From positions 62,001 to 126,000 of the forward strand of contig NZ_MOXD01000012.1 in assembly GCF_001976145.1 (NCBI RefSeq): a stretch of 64,000 nucleotides of DNA, in the 5' to 3' direction. Below the pieces are notes generated by a model, which was not told the origin of the DNA, did not search any database, and saw nothing but the letters and a program-made list of their open reading frames with translations. Position numbers and translations under genes: made by a program. Positions 21,152 through 31,686 of this stretch are shown here, piece by piece; positions within the stretch are counted from its first letter, which is position 1; each line of letters starts with the position of its first letter. This stretch comes from Serratia oryzae (GTDB taxonomy: Bacteria > Pseudomonadota > Gammaproteobacteria > Enterobacterales > Enterobacteriaceae).

Positions 21152-22297
21152 ATGAAAGGACGTTGGGGCAAATATCTGCTGGGTGGATTAGTGATTGCCG
21201 TACTGGCGGGGTGTTCATCAAGGCCAACCGACCAGGGGCAGCAATATAAGGATGGCCGTCTGGATCAGGCGTTGGAACTGGTGGATCAACCTAATGCCAG
21301 AGGCGTTCCGGTCAATGCCAAAGATTACTCCGATCAGTTGATGCAGATTAAGAATGCTTCTCCCGCTCTGTTTAGTCGCAACACCACTACCTACCAAGCG
21401 GTACAAAACTGGATGGCCTCGGGGGCAGACACGCGTCAACTGAGCCAGTTCGGCCTCAGCGCCTACCAGATGGAAGGTATGGATAACTACGGCAACGTTC
21501 AGTTTACCGGTTATTACACCCCGGTTGTGCAAGCCCGCTATACCCAACAGGGTGAGTTCCGCTATCCGTTATACCGCATGCCAAATAAAGGCAAACGCCG
21601 CTTGCCGGATCGCGCGGCTATATACTCCGGCGCGCTCGATAGCCGTTACATCATTGCTTACACCAATTCGCTGATGGATAACTTTATGATGGAAGTCCAA
21701 GGCAGCGGCTATGTTGATTTTGGTAACGGCCAACCGTTGGTGTTCTTTGGCTATAGCGGCAAAAATGGCCATGCTTATCGCAGTATCGGCAAGGTGCTGA
21801 TCGATCGTGGCGAAGTCGCTAAAGCTGATATGTCGATGCAGGCTATCCGCCAATGGGCGGAGAATCATAGCGAAGCTGAAGTGCGCGAACTGCTGGAGCA
21901 AAACCCTTCCTTCGTGTTCTTCCATCCGCAACCTTTCGCCTTGGTGAAGGGGGCCAGTGCCGTACCGCTGGTGGCCAAAGCGTCGGTGGCATCTGACCGT
22001 TCGTTGATCCCCGCAGGTACCACGCTGCTGGCAGAAGTGCCGCTGCTGGACAACCGGGGTAAATTCACGGGAAAATATGAAATGCGTCTGATGGTCGCTC
22101 TCGATGTAGGCGGTGCGATTAAAGGCCAGCACTTCGACATGTATCAAGGCATCGGCCCTGAAGCGGGCCATTCGGCGGGTTACTATAACCACTATGGCCG
22201 CGTGTGGGTGCTGAAGGGAGCCAGCAGCGGTACGCCGCTGTTCAGCGCTTACCAGCAATCGTCTAATTCGGGCGGTTCCCAACTGGTCACGCGTTGA
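21152..22297 (+). CDS. mltA: Membrane-bound lytic murein transglycosylase A
   Basis: Outer-membrane lipoprotein that cleaves peptidoglycan glycan strands, leaving 1,6-anhydromuramic ends. 381 residues (E. coli 365). The lipobox is VLAGC with C21. A MltA barrel domain is followed by a C-terminal 3D domain containing DVGGAIKGQHFDMYQG with the conserved aspartates. It is independently transcribed after the tRNA operon on the other strand, and a terminator follows. Confidence 0.96.
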   Translation: MKGRWGKYLLGGLVIAVLAGCSSRPTDQGQQYKDGRLDQALELVDQPNARGVPVNAKDYSDQLMQIKNASPALFSRNTTTYQAVQNWMASGADTRQLSQFGLSAYQMEGMDNYGNVQFTGYYTPVVQARYTQQGEFRYPLYRMPNKGKRRLPDRAAIYSGALDSRYIIAYTNSLMDNFMMEVQGSGYVDFGNGQPLVFFGYSGKNGHAYRSIGKVLIDRGEVAKADMSMQAIRQWAENHSEAEVRELLEQNPSFVFFHPQPFALVKGASAVPLVAKASVASDRSLIPAGTTLLAEVPLLDNRGKFTGKYEMRLMVALDVGGAIKGQHFDMYQGIGPEAGHSAGYYNHYGRVWVLKGASSGTPLFSAYQQSSNSGGSQLVTR

Positions 22298-22326
22298 AAG
22301 TAAAGGACGCGGAGTTTGACCCGCAG

Positions 22327-22354
22327 GGGCCGGATCTTCCGGCCCTTATCATTT
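22327..22354 (+). terminator. Intrinsic terminator after mltA
   Basis: An 8-bp stem, GGGCCGGA / TCCGGCCC, with loop TCT, is followed by TTATCATTT. It lies between mltA and tcdA. Confidence 0.75.
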
Positions 22355-22375
22355 GCAAGATTAAGGTAAAGCGAG

Positions 22376-23182
22376 ATGAGTACCCCCTATTCAGAGGCCT
22401 ATTTACAGCGTTTTGGCGGCACTGCGCGTTTGTACGGACAGTCTGCGTTAGCGCTGTTTGCCCAGGCGCACGTTTGCGTGATCGGCATCGGCGGAGTAGG
22501 CTCCTGGGCGGCGGAGGCACTGGCCAGAACCGGCATCGGTGCCATCACGTTGATTGATCTGGATGATGTGTGCGTCACCAATACTAATCGTCAGATCCAT
22601 GCGTTACGCCAGCATGTTGGCCAGTCAAAAACCGAGGTGATGGCGGAGCGCATTCTGGCCATTAACCCGGAGTGCCGGGTCACCTGTGTGGATGACTTCA
22701 TTACGCCGGACAACGTCGCTGAGTTGCTGAATCACAATTTCAGCTATGTGATTGACGCCATTGACAGCGTGCGGCCAAAGGCGGCGCTGTTGGCCTATTG
22801 CCGCCGTTTCAAAATCCCGGTGGTGACGACCGGGGGGGCCGGTGGGCAGATCGATCCGACGCGGATTGAAGTGGCCGATCTGGCGAAGACCATTCAGGAT
22901 CCGCTGGCGGCGAAGCTGCGTGAAAGGCTGAAAAATGACTTCAACGTGGTGAAAAACAGCAAAGGCAAGCTGGGGATTGACTGTGTGTTTTCCAGCGAAC
23001 CGCTGGTTTATCCACAGCCGGACGGTACAGTCTGTGCTTCCCGCAGCACGGCAGAAGGGCCAAAGAAGATGGATTGCAGCGCAGGTTTTGGGGCGGCAAC
23101 CATGGTTACCGCCACCTTCGGCTTCGTTGCAGTTTCGCATGCGTTGAAAAAGATGGTCGCCAAAGCGGCGCGTCAGGCGTAG
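22376..23182 (+). CDS. tcdA: tRNA cyclic N6-threonylcarbamoyladenosine synthase (dehydratase)
   Basis: E1-like ATP-dependent enzyme (CsdL/YgdL) that cyclises t6A37 of tRNA to ct6A. 268 residues, like E. coli. The Rossmann motif [17 protein letters not shown] near the N-terminus and the ThiF-fold adenylation region ([13 protein letters not shown]) are intact. It is convergent with csdE, with a 10-bp 3' overlap; CsdA and CsdE supply sulfur transfer linked to this enzyme in E. coli. Confidence 0.95.
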   Translation: MSTPYSEAYLQRFGGTARLYGQSALALFAQAHVCVIGIGGVGSWAAEALARTGIGAITLIDLDDVCVTNTNRQIHALRQHVGQSKTEVMAERILAINPECRVTCVDDFITPDNVAELLNHNFSYVIDAIDSVRPKAALLAYCRRFKIPVVTTGGAGGQIDPTRIEVADLAKTIQDPLAAKLRERLKNDFNVVKNSKGKLGIDCVFSSEPLVYPQPDGTVCASRSTAEGPKKMDCSAGFGAATMVTATFGFVAVSHALKKMVAKAARQA

Positions 23183-23613
23183 CGTGCGGCAATATCTTTG
23201 ACGGCGGCAGCCAGCGCTTGCAGGCCGCTGGCGCGAGTGGCGCTGAGTTGGCTACGCAGCGCCAGGCGATCGAACAACGCTAAGGGATCCTCAGCCAGGA
23301 TCTGTTGCGCTGTTTTACCTTCCACGGCGGTCAGCAGGATCGCCAACAGACCACGAACGATACGGCCTTCGCTGTCGCCATAGAAGTGCAATCTACCCTC
23401 CTCCAGCATTTGGTGCCCTAGCCAAACTCTATTTTCGCAACCGCTCAGTTCCATTTCCGTTTGCCGGAGCGCTTCCGGCAATGGTGGCAACTGTTTTGCC
23501 AGCACGATCAACTGACGATAGCGATCTTCCCACTGTTGCAGTGCGCTGAATGTTGCTGTCAGCATCTCGGCGGTAATGTCACGGCCGAAAGGGTGAGGGG
23601 CAAGCAGGTTCAT
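23173..23613 (-). CDS. csdE: Cysteine desulfuration protein CsdE
   Basis: SufE-like sulfur acceptor that takes persulfide sulfur from CsdA. 146 residues from ATG at 23611-23613 ([14 protein letters not shown]. coli 147). The acceptor cysteine is C59 in [12 protein letters not shown]. An upstream in-frame extension overlapping csdA is rejected because the family begins here. The start is 1 bp after the csdA stop, so csdA-csdE form an operon. Confidence 0.95.
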   Translation of the reverse strand: MNLLAPHPFGRDITAEMLTATFSALQQWEDRYRQLIVLAKQLPPLPEALRQTEMELSGCENRVWLGHQMLEEGRLHFYGDSEGRIVRGLLAILLTAVEGKTAQQILAEDPLALFDRLALRSQLSATRASGLQALAAAVKDIAARYA

Positions 23614-23614
23614 C

Positions 23615-24820
23615 TTATTCCGCCAGCAATTCGATGGCGCTTTGCAGCGCGTTGACCAAGGCATCGACGTCTTCGGGCCGGTTGTAGGGCGCGAAGGAGG
23701 CGCGCAGCGTGCCGCTGACCCCCAAGGCGGCCATCAGTGGTTGAGCACAGTGCTGGCCTGCGCGTAGCGCGATACCTTGTTCGGCCAGAAGAGTGACGAT
23801 GTCGCTGTGGTGAATCCCGGCAATGTCAAACGCCAACAGGCTGGAGCCGGAGCAGCGGAAACTACGGAACCCCGGCAACTGAGCAAGGCGCTGTTCGGCG
23901 CTGTGCGCTAAATCGCGGCTATATTGTTCGGCGGCCAGCATATCTTGGGTGCTTATCCACGCCAGTGCCGCAGCTAACCCAAGTACGCCGGCAATGTTGG
24001 GCGTACCGGCTTCAAAACAGTGTGGCGGTTGCTGCGCGGTAAAACCGCTGAAAGAAGCCTGCGTCAGCATTTTGCCACCGCCTTGCCATGGGCTCATTTC
24101 TGCCAGCAGCGCAGTGTTGCCATACAGTGCACCGATGCCGGTCGGGCCATAGAGTTTGTGCCCTGAAAACGCATAAAAATCGATATTGAGCCGCTGAACG
24201 TCCGCCGGGCAGTGGACGATGCCCTGCGCACCGTCGATCATCACCACGGCACCGGCGGCGTGTGCCTGCTCGATCGCCAGAGCCAGGTCCGGGCAACCTC
24301 CGGTTACGTTAGACATCTGCCCTAATGCCAGAACCCGCGTTCTGTCATTGAGCAGGGTGGGGAGCAGCGCCAGATCCGGCAACCGATCGCGGCCCAGCTG
24401 CAGTTTCACCACCTGAGCACCGGTTTGCTCTGCCACCATCAACCAGGGGATCAGGTTGGCATGGTGTTCAGCTTCGCTAACCAGAATCTGATCGCCAGGC
24501 TGCAGCCGCGGGCGGGCATAGCTCTGCGCGACCAGGTTGATCGCTTCCGTCGTGCCGCGAACCCAGACGATGTCGTCCGCTTGCGGAGCATTAATCAACG
24601 TCGCCACCTGTTGACGCGCCCGCTCGAAACGGGCCGTCAGATCCTGAGCTGCCCGGTGCTGGCTGCGATGAACCGTGGCGGCATCTGCACTGTAAAAGCG
24701 TTGTGTGGCATCGATTACTGCCTGTGGCTTGAGTGCGGTGGCGGCACTGTCCAGATAGATCCCTGCCTGTTTGAGCGCTGGAAACTGCTGGCGGAAATCG
24801 GTGGGGTTGAAAGTTGTCAT
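23615..24820 (-). CDS. csdA: Cysteine desulfurase CsdA
   Basis: PLP-dependent class V aminotransferase-fold enzyme that converts cysteine to alanine and delivers sulfur to CsdE. 401 residues from ATG at 24818-24820 ([16 protein letters not shown]), the same length as E. coli. The PLP lysine is in [13 protein letters not shown] and the catalytic cysteine in [13 protein letters not shown] 50-residue upstream extension lacks family similarity and is excluded. It is first gene of csdA-csdE; its promoter lies before the GcvB terminator region. Confidence 0.95.
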   Translation of the reverse strand: MTTFNPTDFRQQFPALKQAGIYLDSAATALKPQAVIDATQRFYSADAATVHRSQHRAAQDLTARFERARQQVATLINAPQADDIVWVRGTTEAINLVAQSYARPRLQPGDQILVSEAEHHANLIPWLMVAEQTGAQVVKLQLGRDRLPDLALLPTLLNDRTRVLALGQMSNVTGGCPDLALAIEQAHAAGAVVMIDGAQGIVHCPADVQRLNIDFYAFSGHKLYGPTGIGALYGNTALLAEMSPWQGGGKMLTQASFSGFTAQQPPHCFEAGTPNIAGVLGLAAALAWISTQDMLAAEQYSRDLAHSAEQRLAQLPGFRSFRCSGSSLLAFDIAGIHHSDIVTLLAEQGIALRAGQHCAQPLMAALGVSGTLRASFAPYNRPEDVDALVNALQSAIELLAE

Positions 24821-24927
24821 AAGCGGGTTATCACTGGCTGCGTCAGGGTATGATCCTGTCCTATTTTTTCGGCTGAGACAAGTTATCCTGAATAATTCGA
24901 TTTGCGAGGAATTGCGCAATGACGAGC

Positions 24928-25129
24928 AAAAAAAAAGCACCGCAAATCTTGCGGTGCTGCATAAAATCACTATGGACAGACAGGGTAAATGTACAGGAAG
25001 TGAAAAACAGTAGCTTAGCTACCACGTCTGGATTGCCAGACAATTTGCAAACACAACATCACAACCACAAAGCCAAAAGTTCATGGGCGTCTTAGACACC
25101 CAATTCCTTTTCGTTCCGGCTCAGGAAGT
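24928..25129 (-). ncRNA. gcvB: GcvB small RNA
   Basis: Hfq-dependent small RNA that represses many amino-acid and peptide transporter mRNAs. About 202 nt, transcribed divergently from gcvA. It begins ACTTCCTGAGCCGGAACGAA like E. coli GcvB. The GU-rich R1 seed is at 25047-25070, the conserved block TTCACTTCCTGTACATTTAC precedes the R2 sequence at 24974-24990, and the 3' end is the terminator GCACCGCAAGATTTGCGGTGC with nine Ts. The first stem-loop differs from E. coli, and R1 appears about 8 nt shorter than I remember for E. coli. Confidence 0.96.
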
Positions 25130-25135
25130 GGTGCC

Positions 25136-25164
25136 ACTATAGGTATTTACTGGCGCAGGCTCAA
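25136..25164 (-). promoter_or_regulatory. gcvB promoter
   Basis: On the minus strand, -35 TTGAGC and -10 TATAGT have a 17-bp spacer, with 6 bp to the expected first base at 25129. In E. coli, GcvA activates this promoter and GcvR counteracts it. GcvA sites probably lie in 25165-25302, but I cannot place them exactly. Confidence 0.75.
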
Positions 25165-25302
25165 CGGACAATTTATAATGGCTCGGATTAAAAAAACTAA
25201 TGAAAATGGTGCACTCCGGCAGGCTCATTGCGTTATAGATAACGCTGCCTGATTTCTTATGCCGAATCATTCGGGAAATTGTTACACAAAAGTAGCTAAT
25301 TC

Positions 25303-26220
25303 ATGTCTAAACGCTTACCACCGCTTAATGCGCTACGGGTTTTTGACGCGGCAGCCCGTCATCTGAGTTTTACCAAAGCAGCAGAAGAGCTGTTTGTGAC
25401 TCAGGCTGCGGTAAGCCACCAGATCAAATCGCTGGAGGATTTTCTTGGGCTGAAATTGTTCCGGCGGCGTAATCGTTCGCTGCTGCTGACTGAGGAAGGG
25501 CAAAGCTATTACCTCGATATCAAAGAGATTTTCTCTTCGATCAATGAGGCAACGCGTAAGCTTCAGGCGCGTAGCGCCAAGGGGGCCTTGACGGTGAGCC
25601 TGCCCCCCAGTTTTGCTATTCAGTGGCTGGTGCCGCGCCTTTCTGGCTTTAATTCAGCTTATCCGGGGATCGATGTCCGTATACAGGCCATTGACCGTGA
25701 AGAGGATAAACTGGCGGATGACGTTGATGTTGCGATCTTCTATGGCCGCGGCAACTGGCCGGGGGTACGTGCCGAGCGTCTGTATGCGGAATATCTGCTG
25801 CCGGTCTGTTCGCCAACGCTGCTAACGGGCGAACACGCGCTGAAAGTGCCGGACGATCTGGCTTATCATACGCTTCTGCATGATACTTCACGCCGCGACT
25901 GGCTGGCCTATACCCGGCAGTTAGGTTTGCAGCACATTAACGTGCAGCAGGGGCCCATTTTTAGCCACAGTGCGATGGTGGTGCAGGCGGCGGTGCACGG
26001 CCAAGGCATTGCGTTGGTCAATAACGTTATGGCGCAAACCGAAATCGAAGCCGGCCGTTTGGTGTGCCCGTTCAACGATGTGCTGGTCAGTAAAAATGCT
26101 TTTTATCTGGTATGTCATGACAGCCAGGCAGAACTGGGTAAAATAGCCGCCTTCCGCCAATGGATCCTGGCGCGTGCAGCCAGCGAGCAGGAAAAATTCC
26201 GCTTTCGCTATGAACAGTAA
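25303..26220 (+). CDS. gcvA: Glycine cleavage system transcriptional activator GcvA
   Basis: LysR-type regulator that, with GcvR and glycine, controls gcvTHP and activates gcvB. 305 residues, the same as E. coli. The N-terminal winged helix-turn-helix is clear (LNALRVFDAAARHLSFTKAA followed by TQAAVSHQIKSLEDFLG), and a LysR substrate-binding domain follows. It is divergent from gcvB across 173 bp, the conserved arrangement. ygdD and rlmM follow closely and may be cotranscribed. Confidence 0.96.
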   Translation: MSKRLPPLNALRVFDAAARHLSFTKAAEELFVTQAAVSHQIKSLEDFLGLKLFRRRNRSLLLTEEGQSYYLDIKEIFSSINEATRKLQARSAKGALTVSLPPSFAIQWLVPRLSGFNSAYPGIDVRIQAIDREEDKLADDVDVAIFYGRGNWPGVRAERLYAEYLLPVCSPTLLTGEHALKVPDDLAYHTLLHDTSRRDWLAYTRQLGLQHINVQQGPIFSHSAMVVQAAVHGQGIALVNNVMAQTEIEAGRLVCPFNDVLVSKNAFYLVCHDSQAELGKIAAFRQWILARAASEQEKFRFRYEQ

Positions 26221-26251
26221 GGCCGGTTAACCTTATACAAGGTGAATAACG

Positions 26252-26647
26252 ATGAGTAGTCGTTCTATGCTGATTTTTGCCGCTATCAGCGGCTTTTTAT
26301 TTGTTGCTTTGGGGGCGTTTGGTGCGCACGTATTGAGCAATACGTTAGGGGCCAACGAAATGGCCTGGATACGCACCGGGCTTGAATATCAGGGCTTCCA
26401 CACCTTGGCCATTCTGGCTTTGGCTGTTGCGATGTTACGCCAGGTCAGCCTGTGGTTTTACTGGAGTGGCGCGCTGTTGGCGTTAGGTATTCTGTTTTTC
26501 AGCGGCAGCTTGTATTGCCTGGCGCTATCTCACCTGAAGTTCTGGGTTTATGTTACCCCGGTTGGCGGCATGTGTTTTCTGATCGGTTGGGTATTGATGT
26601 TGATCGGCGCTTTGCGTCTGAGGAAAAAGGCCGAGCGCCATGAATAA
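26252..26647 (+). CDS. ygdD: DUF423 family inner-membrane protein YgdD
   Basis: Small membrane protein of unknown function, 131 residues (same as E. coli YgdD, UPF0382). Four hydrophobic segments are visible, with the family motif [10 protein letters not shown] near the N-terminus and [17 protein letters not shown] near the C-terminus. It starts 31 bp after gcvA with AAGGTG upstream, and overlaps rlmM by 8 bp, so the three genes are probably in one unit. Confidence 0.93.
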   Translation: MSSRSMLIFAAISGFLFVALGAFGAHVLSNTLGANEMAWIRTGLEYQGFHTLAILALAVAMLRQVSLWFYWSGALLALGILFFSGSLYCLALSHLKFWVYVTPVGGMCFLIGWVLMLIGALRLRKKAERHE

Positions 26648-27740
26648 GATTGCGTTGTACTGCCGCCCCGGTTTTGAAAAAGAGTGTGCGGCGGAAATTA
26701 CCGATAAGGCCGCCCAGTTGGAAGTCTTCGGCTTTGCGCGGGTCAAAGAGAACAGTGGTTATGTGCTGTTTGAATGCTATCAGCCGGACGATGCCGATCG
26801 TCTGGCCAAAGAGATCGTATTCCGTGAGCTGATTTTTGCCCGTCAGATGATCGTAGTGGGTGAATTGCTGCGTGATTTACCGCCGGAGGATCGTGTCTCT
26901 CCGATTGTTGGCATGCTGATGGGCGTGGTCGATCGCGGTGGTGAACTGCGGGTGGAAGTGCCGGACACTAACGAAAGCAAAGAGTTGATGAAGTTTTGCC
27001 GCAAACTGACGGTGCCGCTGCGTGCCGCCATGCGTGAGCAAAAGGTGCTGATGGCGCGTGAAAACCCGACTCGCCCGGTGGTGCACGTATTCTTTATCGC
27101 TCCGGGTTGCTGCTATGTGGGTTATTCCTACAGTAACAACAACTCCCCATTCTATATGGGCATCCCGCGTCTGAAGTTCCCGGCAGATGCACCGAGCCGT
27201 TCTACGCTGAAGCTGGAAGAAGCCTTCCACGTATTTATTCCTGCCGACGAATGGGATGAGCGTTTAGCTAGTGGTATGCATGCGGTCGATCTGGGCGCCT
27301 GCCCTGGAGGCTGGACCTACCAACTGGTGAAACGCAGCATGATGGTGCATTCGGTCGATAATGGCCCGATGGCGCCAAGCCTGATGGAGACCGGCCAGGT
27401 GACCCATCACCGCGCTGACGGTTTTAAATTTGAACCGACCAGCAGCAAAATCTACTGGCTGGTGTGCGATATGGTAGAAAAACCGGCGCGTGTCACCAGC
27501 CTGATGATCAACTGGCTGCTCAAAGGCTGGTGCCGCGAGGCGATCTTCAACCTGAAGTTACCGATGAAGAAGCGCTATGAAGAGGTTTCTCAGAACCTGC
27601 AGAGCATTCGGGAAGCCTTGGCTGCCGCGGATATCAGCGCAGAAGTTCATGCCAAGCAGCTGTACCACGATCGCGAAGAGATCACCGTACACGTGCGCCG
27701 CATGTGGTCGGCGATTCCGGGCCGCCGCGACGAGCGTTGA
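26640..27740 (+). CDS. rlmM: 23S rRNA 2'-O-ribose C2498 methyltransferase RlmM
   Basis: SAM-dependent methyltransferase that 2'-O-methylates C2498 of 23S rRNA (YgdE). 366 residues, the same as E. coli. An N-terminal THUMP-like region precedes a Rossmann methyltransferase domain with [13 protein letters not shown] as SAM motif and LVCDMVEKP as motif IV; the C-terminal [13 protein letters not shown] carries the catalytic lysine region. The start overlaps ygdD by 8 bp. Confidence 0.96.
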   Translation: MNKIALYCRPGFEKECAAEITDKAAQLEVFGFARVKENSGYVLFECYQPDDADRLAKEIVFRELIFARQMIVVGELLRDLPPEDRVSPIVGMLMGVVDRGGELRVEVPDTNESKELMKFCRKLTVPLRAAMREQKVLMARENPTRPVVHVFFIAPGCCYVGYSYSNNNSPFYMGIPRLKFPADAPSRSTLKLEEAFHVFIPADEWDERLASGMHAVDLGACPGGWTYQLVKRSMMVHSVDNGPMAPSLMETGQVTHHRADGFKFEPTSSKIYWLVCDMVEKPARVTSLMINWLLKGWCREAIFNLKLPMKKRYEEVSQNLQSIREALAAADISAEVHAKQLYHDREEITVHVRRMWSAIPGRRDER

Positions 27741-27750
27741 TTGTGCTTCT

Positions 27751-27778
27751 CCCCTTGGCTGTCTGTTGCGCCAAGGGG
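27751..27778. terminator. Hairpin between convergent rlmM and xni
   Basis: A perfect 9-bp stem, CCCCTTGGC / GCCAAGGGG, with a 10-nt loop fills the short gap between the two stop codons. U-tracts are poor on both strands; the terminator role is inferred from position. Confidence 0.5.
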
Positions 27779-27779
27779 C

Positions 27780-28538
27780 TTAACGTACCGGTAACCGCAG
27801 TTGCTGCAGGTTGCCGGCCAAGATCAGGTCAGTGCGTAATGTGGCCACCTGTTTACTGATATAAGCCATCTCGCGGTGCTGTTGCAGTTTGCCGCGCCAT
27901 TTCTCTGGCACCTGTTGCAAGTTGGCGAACAGGGCGTCGAGGCTACCTGCCTGTTGTAACAGCAAGACCGCCGTTTTAGGCCCGATACCTGTAACGCCGG
28001 GGATCTTGCTGCTGCTGATCCCCGCCAATCCCCAATAGTCTGGTAGCTGCTGCGGCAGCACGCCGAACTCATGTTGCACAAACGGCAGATCCAGCCAGCG
28101 TTTCTGAAAGTAATCACGGATTTGTATATTTGGCGCCAGTAACTGGCAATAGCCTTTATCGGTAGAAACGATAGTGACCTGATAGCCGCCGTTTGCCACC
28201 TTGGTTGCCAGCGTGGCGGCCAGATCGTCAGCCTCATTACCTGCCGAATGCCAGCAAGCGACGCCTAATGCGGCAAACGCCTGGCGCAGTAGCGGCATTT
28301 CCTGCTGCAGATTTTCCGGCATCGCTGAACGCCCGGCCTTGTAATCGGGCAGGGCTTGGTGACGCCAGCTTTCATGGCGATCGTCTTCGTCGAACACGGC
28401 GACCGCATGGGTGGGCTGGCTGTGCTGGAGCAGTTGCTGCAATGCGTTCTGACAGGCATTCAGGCATGGGGAACCCTGAGCTGCATGGATACGGCGAATC
28501 AGGTTCAGTGCGTCAACGATCAGTAAGTGTATTGGCAT
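27780..28538 (-). CDS. xni: Flap endonuclease Xni (ExoIX)
   Basis: Homologue of the Pol I 5'-nuclease domain, acting as a flap endonuclease. 252 residues from ATG at 28536-28538 ([20 protein letters not shown]. coli 251); a TTG four codons upstream is a less likely start. Metal-binding acidic segments ([28 protein letters not shown]) and the helix-three-turn-helix DNA-binding motif [14 protein letters not shown] are present. It lies downstream of ppnN, separated by a terminator, so it is likely transcribed separately. Confidence 0.94.
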   Translation of the reverse strand: MPIHLLIVDALNLIRRIHAAQGSPCLNACQNALQQLLQHSQPTHAVAVFDEDDRHESWRHQALPDYKAGRSAMPENLQQEMPLLRQAFAALGVACWHSAGNEADDLAATLATKVANGGYQVTIVSTDKGYCQLLAPNIQIRDYFQKRWLDLPFVQHEFGVLPQQLPDYWGLAGISSSKIPGVTGIGPKTAVLLLQQAGSLDALFANLQQVPEKWRGKLQQHREMAYISKQVATLRTDLILAGNLQQLRLPVR

Positions 28539-28555
28539 GGAGAGTAACAACGTCA

Positions 28556-28585
28556 GGAAAAAGAAGGGCGGCTGTCACGCCGCCC
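28556..28585 (-). terminator. Intrinsic terminator after ppnN
   Basis: On the minus strand, GGGCGGC pairs with GCCGCCC around loop GTGACA, followed by TTCTTTTTCC. It separates ppnN from xni. Confidence 0.8.
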
Positions 28586-28596
28586 AGGATTGATGA

Positions 28597-29949
28597 TCAG
28601 GCCACAATCTCGTAGCAGGGAACATAAGCCGTTCCCGGCAGCTTCATGCGGTGCTGAGCGACAAAGCCCTGCAGCAGGCTATCCATCTGCTTCATCATCT
28701 GCGTATCACCGTGCAGCTTGTAGGGGCCAAACTGCTCAATGGCATGAATGCCATTTTCCTTCACATTACCTGCCACGATCCCGGAGAACGCCCGGCGCAG
28801 CGCGGCTGCCAGCTGTTCTGCGGGTTGATTCGGATACAGGTTAAGGTTGGCCATGTTTTCATGGGTTGGCTCAAACGGCAGTTGCAGATCCGGTGCAATA
28901 CGGATCGACCAGTTGAAGCTGTAAGCATCACCGCTATTACGGCGGTTCTCTTTCACCAGCGGCATCGCTTTCTTCATCTGACGGGCAACTTCGGCCGGAT
29001 CGTCAATGATGATGGTGTAATGACGGCGCGCTTCATCACCCAGGGTGTTCATAATGAACTCGTCGAGCACGCGGAAGTAGTCGGCGCTTTCTTTTGGCCC
29101 GGTGAGGATCAGCGGCAGCACTTGCTCGCTGTTTTCCGGGTTCATCAGAATACCCAGCAGATACAGCAGTTCTTCCGCGGTGCCGACCCCGCCAGGGAAG
29201 ATGATGATGCCGTGGGCGATACGCACAAAGGCTTCCAGACGTTTCTCGATGTCCGGCATGATCACCAGTTCGTTGACCAGCGGATTAGGCGGCTCTGCGG
29301 CGATGATGGAAGGCTCGGTCATACCGATAAAGCGGCTGTTACGGTAGCGCTGTTGCGCGTGGCCGACGGCGGCCCCTTTCATCGGTGCCTCCATGGCTCC
29401 CGGCCCACAGCCGGTGCAGATATTCAGCTCGCGCAGGCCCAATTGGCTGCCGACCTTGCGGGCATACAGGTACTCATTTTCGTTGATCGAGTGACCTCCC
29501 CAGCACACTACCAGGTTGGGATCTTCATCAAGGTGCAGCGTGCGGGCATTACGCAGAATAGAGAACACCAGGTTGGTGATATGGATGGAGTCTTCCTGAA
29601 AATGCTTGGCGCCGACGAGTTGACCATGCACGAACAGAATGTCGCGCAAAACGGCAAACAGGTTAGCCTGCAGTGAACGGATGATACGGCCATCAACGAA
29701 AGCGTCTTCCGGCGGGTTGACCAGTTCCAGCTTCACCCCGCGCTCACGGCGCAGCACGTTGATGTCAAAAGTCTCATAGCGGGACAGCAACTGTTTACTG
29801 CTGTCAGTCTGGCTGCCGGAGTTCAGCACCGCCAGGGAACAATTGCGGAATAAGCGGTAGAGATCGCTGCTGGCGGTGCGTTTTAGCATGTCGACTTCTA
29901 GCTGCGACAACAGATCCATCGAGCCCAGTGGGCTGATATGTGTAATCAA
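28597..29949 (-). CDS. ppnN: Pyrimidine/purine nucleosidase PpnN
   Basis: Nucleotide 5'-monophosphate nucleosidase (YgdH), releasing bases from nucleotides and stimulated by (p)ppGpp in E. coli. 450 residues (E. coli 454). The LOG-family motif [16 protein letters not shown] and the upstream [16 protein letters not shown] loop are present. The start is TTG at 29947-29949: AAAGGAG lies 5 bp before it, and [11 protein letters not shown] aligns with the E. coli [11 protein letters not shown] start. A 39-residue upstream extension in frame is not supported. Confidence 0.94.
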   Translation of the reverse strand: MITHISPLGSMDLLSQLEVDMLKRTASSDLYRLFRNCSLAVLNSGSQTDSSKQLLSRYETFDINVLRRERGVKLELVNPPEDAFVDGRIIRSLQANLFAVLRDILFVHGQLVGAKHFQEDSIHITNLVFSILRNARTLHLDEDPNLVVCWGGHSINENEYLYARKVGSQLGLRELNICTGCGPGAMEAPMKGAAVGHAQQRYRNSRFIGMTEPSIIAAEPPNPLVNELVIMPDIEKRLEAFVRIAHGIIIFPGGVGTAEELLYLLGILMNPENSEQVLPLILTGPKESADYFRVLDEFIMNTLGDEARRHYTIIIDDPAEVARQMKKAMPLVKENRRNSGDAYSFNWSIRIAPDLQLPFEPTHENMANLNLYPNQPAEQLAAALRRAFSGIVAGNVKENGIHAIEQFGPYKLHGDTQMMKQMDSLLQGFVAQHRMKLPGTAYVPCYEIVA

Positions 29950-30164
29950 GGTCACTCCTTTACGCCCATCTAGGGGCGGTAATAATTCATACCGCAGCAG
30001 AACAGTTTGTCTATTCCCCTTTTGCACGCTGTGGTAAGAATTTTGAATTTCCTGCCAGAATGCCAAGCCAAATGGCGGACATTAGTGATTTAACCTTACC
30101 GCCGTCCCCAGGTTTTTACCAATAAAAACCACTCGTTAGCTCAGTTGTTGAGCACTGCCTCGCA

Positions 30165-31010
30165 TTATTGGCGGGCTAGACGGCCACGAGCAGGTTCGAA
30201 GGGCACGTTGCTGCGCCATGGGTTGATATCCAGCCCGCCACGCCGGGTATAGCGAGCATAAACGCTCAGCTGTTGCGGTTGGCAGAAACGCAGCAGATCG
30301 TTAAAAATGCGTTCAACGCATTGCTCGTGAAATTCGTTGTGATGGCGGAACGAAACCAGGTAACGCAGCAGCGCTTCGCGGTTGATCTGTGGGCCACGAT
30401 AGCGGATTTGCACAGACCCCCAATCCGGCTGATGGGTGATCAGGCAGTTGGATTTCAACAGATGGCTGACCAGCGTTTCTTCTACCTGTTGCTCGCCGGT
30501 GGCATTTTGCAGATAGCCAGCATTGAATTCGTAGTCGTCGATATTGATATCTTGCGCATCGATACATTCGCCAGCGAAATGGGCGATCGACGAGCCAGCG
30601 ATCTGGTCGACATGGCATAAGGTAACGCTGACCTCCCCCTGTGCGCAGGCTGACAGATCGCGCTGCAGCGTATTGCGCACCGTTTCCCAATCAGGAAAGC
30701 GGGTCTGGTTAAAACTGTTGAGGTAGAGTTTAAAGCTTTTGGATTCGATCAGGCTGATGCTGCCCGCATCCAGGCTGATTTCGCCCACCGCGACCTGCGG
30801 CAGGCCTTTGGCGTTCAGCCAGGAAAGCTCATACAGTGTCCAGATATCTGCACCGTGGAACGGCAAGTTTTCAGGATACAGCCCCAAGGGCTCACGGTTC
30901 ATACTGCGCGGAACCGCCTGCAATAACGCGGCATCGTAGTGATCCTGGTAAGCGGTCGGTTTACCCAGCGTCAGCGCTGACAGAGCCTGATGGTTTTGAT
31001 AGGAGGACAT
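30165..31010 (-). CDS. queF: NADPH-dependent 7-cyano-7-deazaguanine reductase QueF
   Basis: Reduces preQ0 to preQ1 in queuosine biosynthesis. 281 residues (E. coli 282), the long bimodular type. The tunnel-fold QueF motif [12 protein letters not shown] is near residue 93, and the catalytic cysteine is in [16 protein letters not shown]. It is divergent from syd across 63 bp, as in E. coli. No preQ1 riboswitch was recognised upstream. Confidence 0.96.
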   Translation of the reverse strand: MSSYQNHQALSALTLGKPTAYQDHYDAALLQAVPRSMNREPLGLYPENLPFHGADIWTLYELSWLNAKGLPQVAVGEISLDAGSISLIESKSFKLYLNSFNQTRFPDWETVRNTLQRDLSACAQGEVSVTLCHVDQIAGSSIAHFAGECIDAQDINIDDYEFNAGYLQNATGEQQVEETLVSHLLKSNCLITHQPDWGSVQIRYRGPQINREALLRYLVSFRHHNEFHEQCVERIFNDLLRFCQPQQLSVYARYTRRGGLDINPWRSNVPFEPARGRLARQ

Positions 31011-31073
31011 AAGCTGTCACCTTGGTGTGAGAAAGGTACAATAGCCGCCAGTTTACCGTATGCGAGAAAAAAT

Positions 31074-31622
31074 ATGGACCATGATGTATCGCACGCATTG
31101 CGTGAATTTACCCAGCGTTATATCGAATTGTGGCAGCAGCAGCGCGGCCATGCCCCCGCAAGCCAGGAACTGTATGGCGTGGCCTCACCCTGTATCGTAG
31201 AAAACCGCGATGATGAGGTGTTGTGGCTACCGCAGCCGTTTCTTCCAACTGCCACTTTGGTGAAGGTGGAAAACGCTCTGGAGTTGCAATTGCGGCCAGA
31301 TATCCACACTTTCTATACCCAGCAATATGCAGGAGATATGGGCGCACAGTTTGAATCGCAGCAAATGACGTTGCTACAGGTATGGAGCGAGGATGACTTT
31401 ATCCGTTTACAGGAGAATCTGATTGGGCATCTGGTTACGCAAAAGCGTCTCAAGCTTTCCCCAACGTTGTTCTTGGCAACAACGGAATCGGAAATGACGG
31501 TGGTGTCGCTGTGTAACGTCAGTGGTAGTGTGGTGCTTGAACAATTCGGCAGCGATAAACGCACCGTTTTATCCCATTCGTTCACTCATTTCCTCAGTAT
31601 GTTACGTCCAACGCTGAATTAG
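31074..31622 (+). CDS. syd: SecY-interacting protein Syd
   Basis: Peripheral cytoplasmic-side membrane protein that binds SecY and may check the integrity of the translocon. 182 residues from ATG 31074 ([17 protein letters not shown]. coli 181). An upstream in-frame extension overlaps queF and is excluded. The conserved acidic and aromatic segments [10 protein letters not shown] and [19 protein letters not shown] are present. It lies upstream of csrB, the enterobacterial order. Confidence 0.94.
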   Translation: MDHDVSHALREFTQRYIELWQQQRGHAPASQELYGVASPCIVENRDDEVLWLPQPFLPTATLVKVENALELQLRPDIHTFYTQQYAGDMGAQFESQQMTLLQVWSEDDFIRLQENLIGHLVTQKRLKLSPTLFLATTESEMTVVSLCNVSGSVVLEQFGSDKRTVLSHSFTHFLSMLRPTLN

Positions 31623-31645
31623 TTTTCCTTTTTGTATCGGGCGCT

Positions 31646-31686
31646 TGTGAGATATCTCTTACAAAGGCTGTAAGAGATCGCTTTTA
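31646..31686 (+). promoter_or_regulatory. UvrY/GacA-like upstream activating sites of csrB
   Basis: TGTGAGATATCTCTTACA (31646-31663) matches the GacA/UvrY consensus TGTAAG-N6-CTTACA at 11 of 12 defined bases. A second, weaker site, TGTAAG-AGATCG-CTTTTA (31669-31686), follows after 5 bp. They lie about 150-185 bp upstream of the csrB start, the distance typical for response-regulator control of csrB. Confidence 0.75.

Noticed and set aside
28651-29676. A 341-codon frame opposite ppnN
   Set aside because: It is antisense to a highly conserved gene, has no ribosome-binding site and no family resemblance. Long antisense frames are common at this codon usage.
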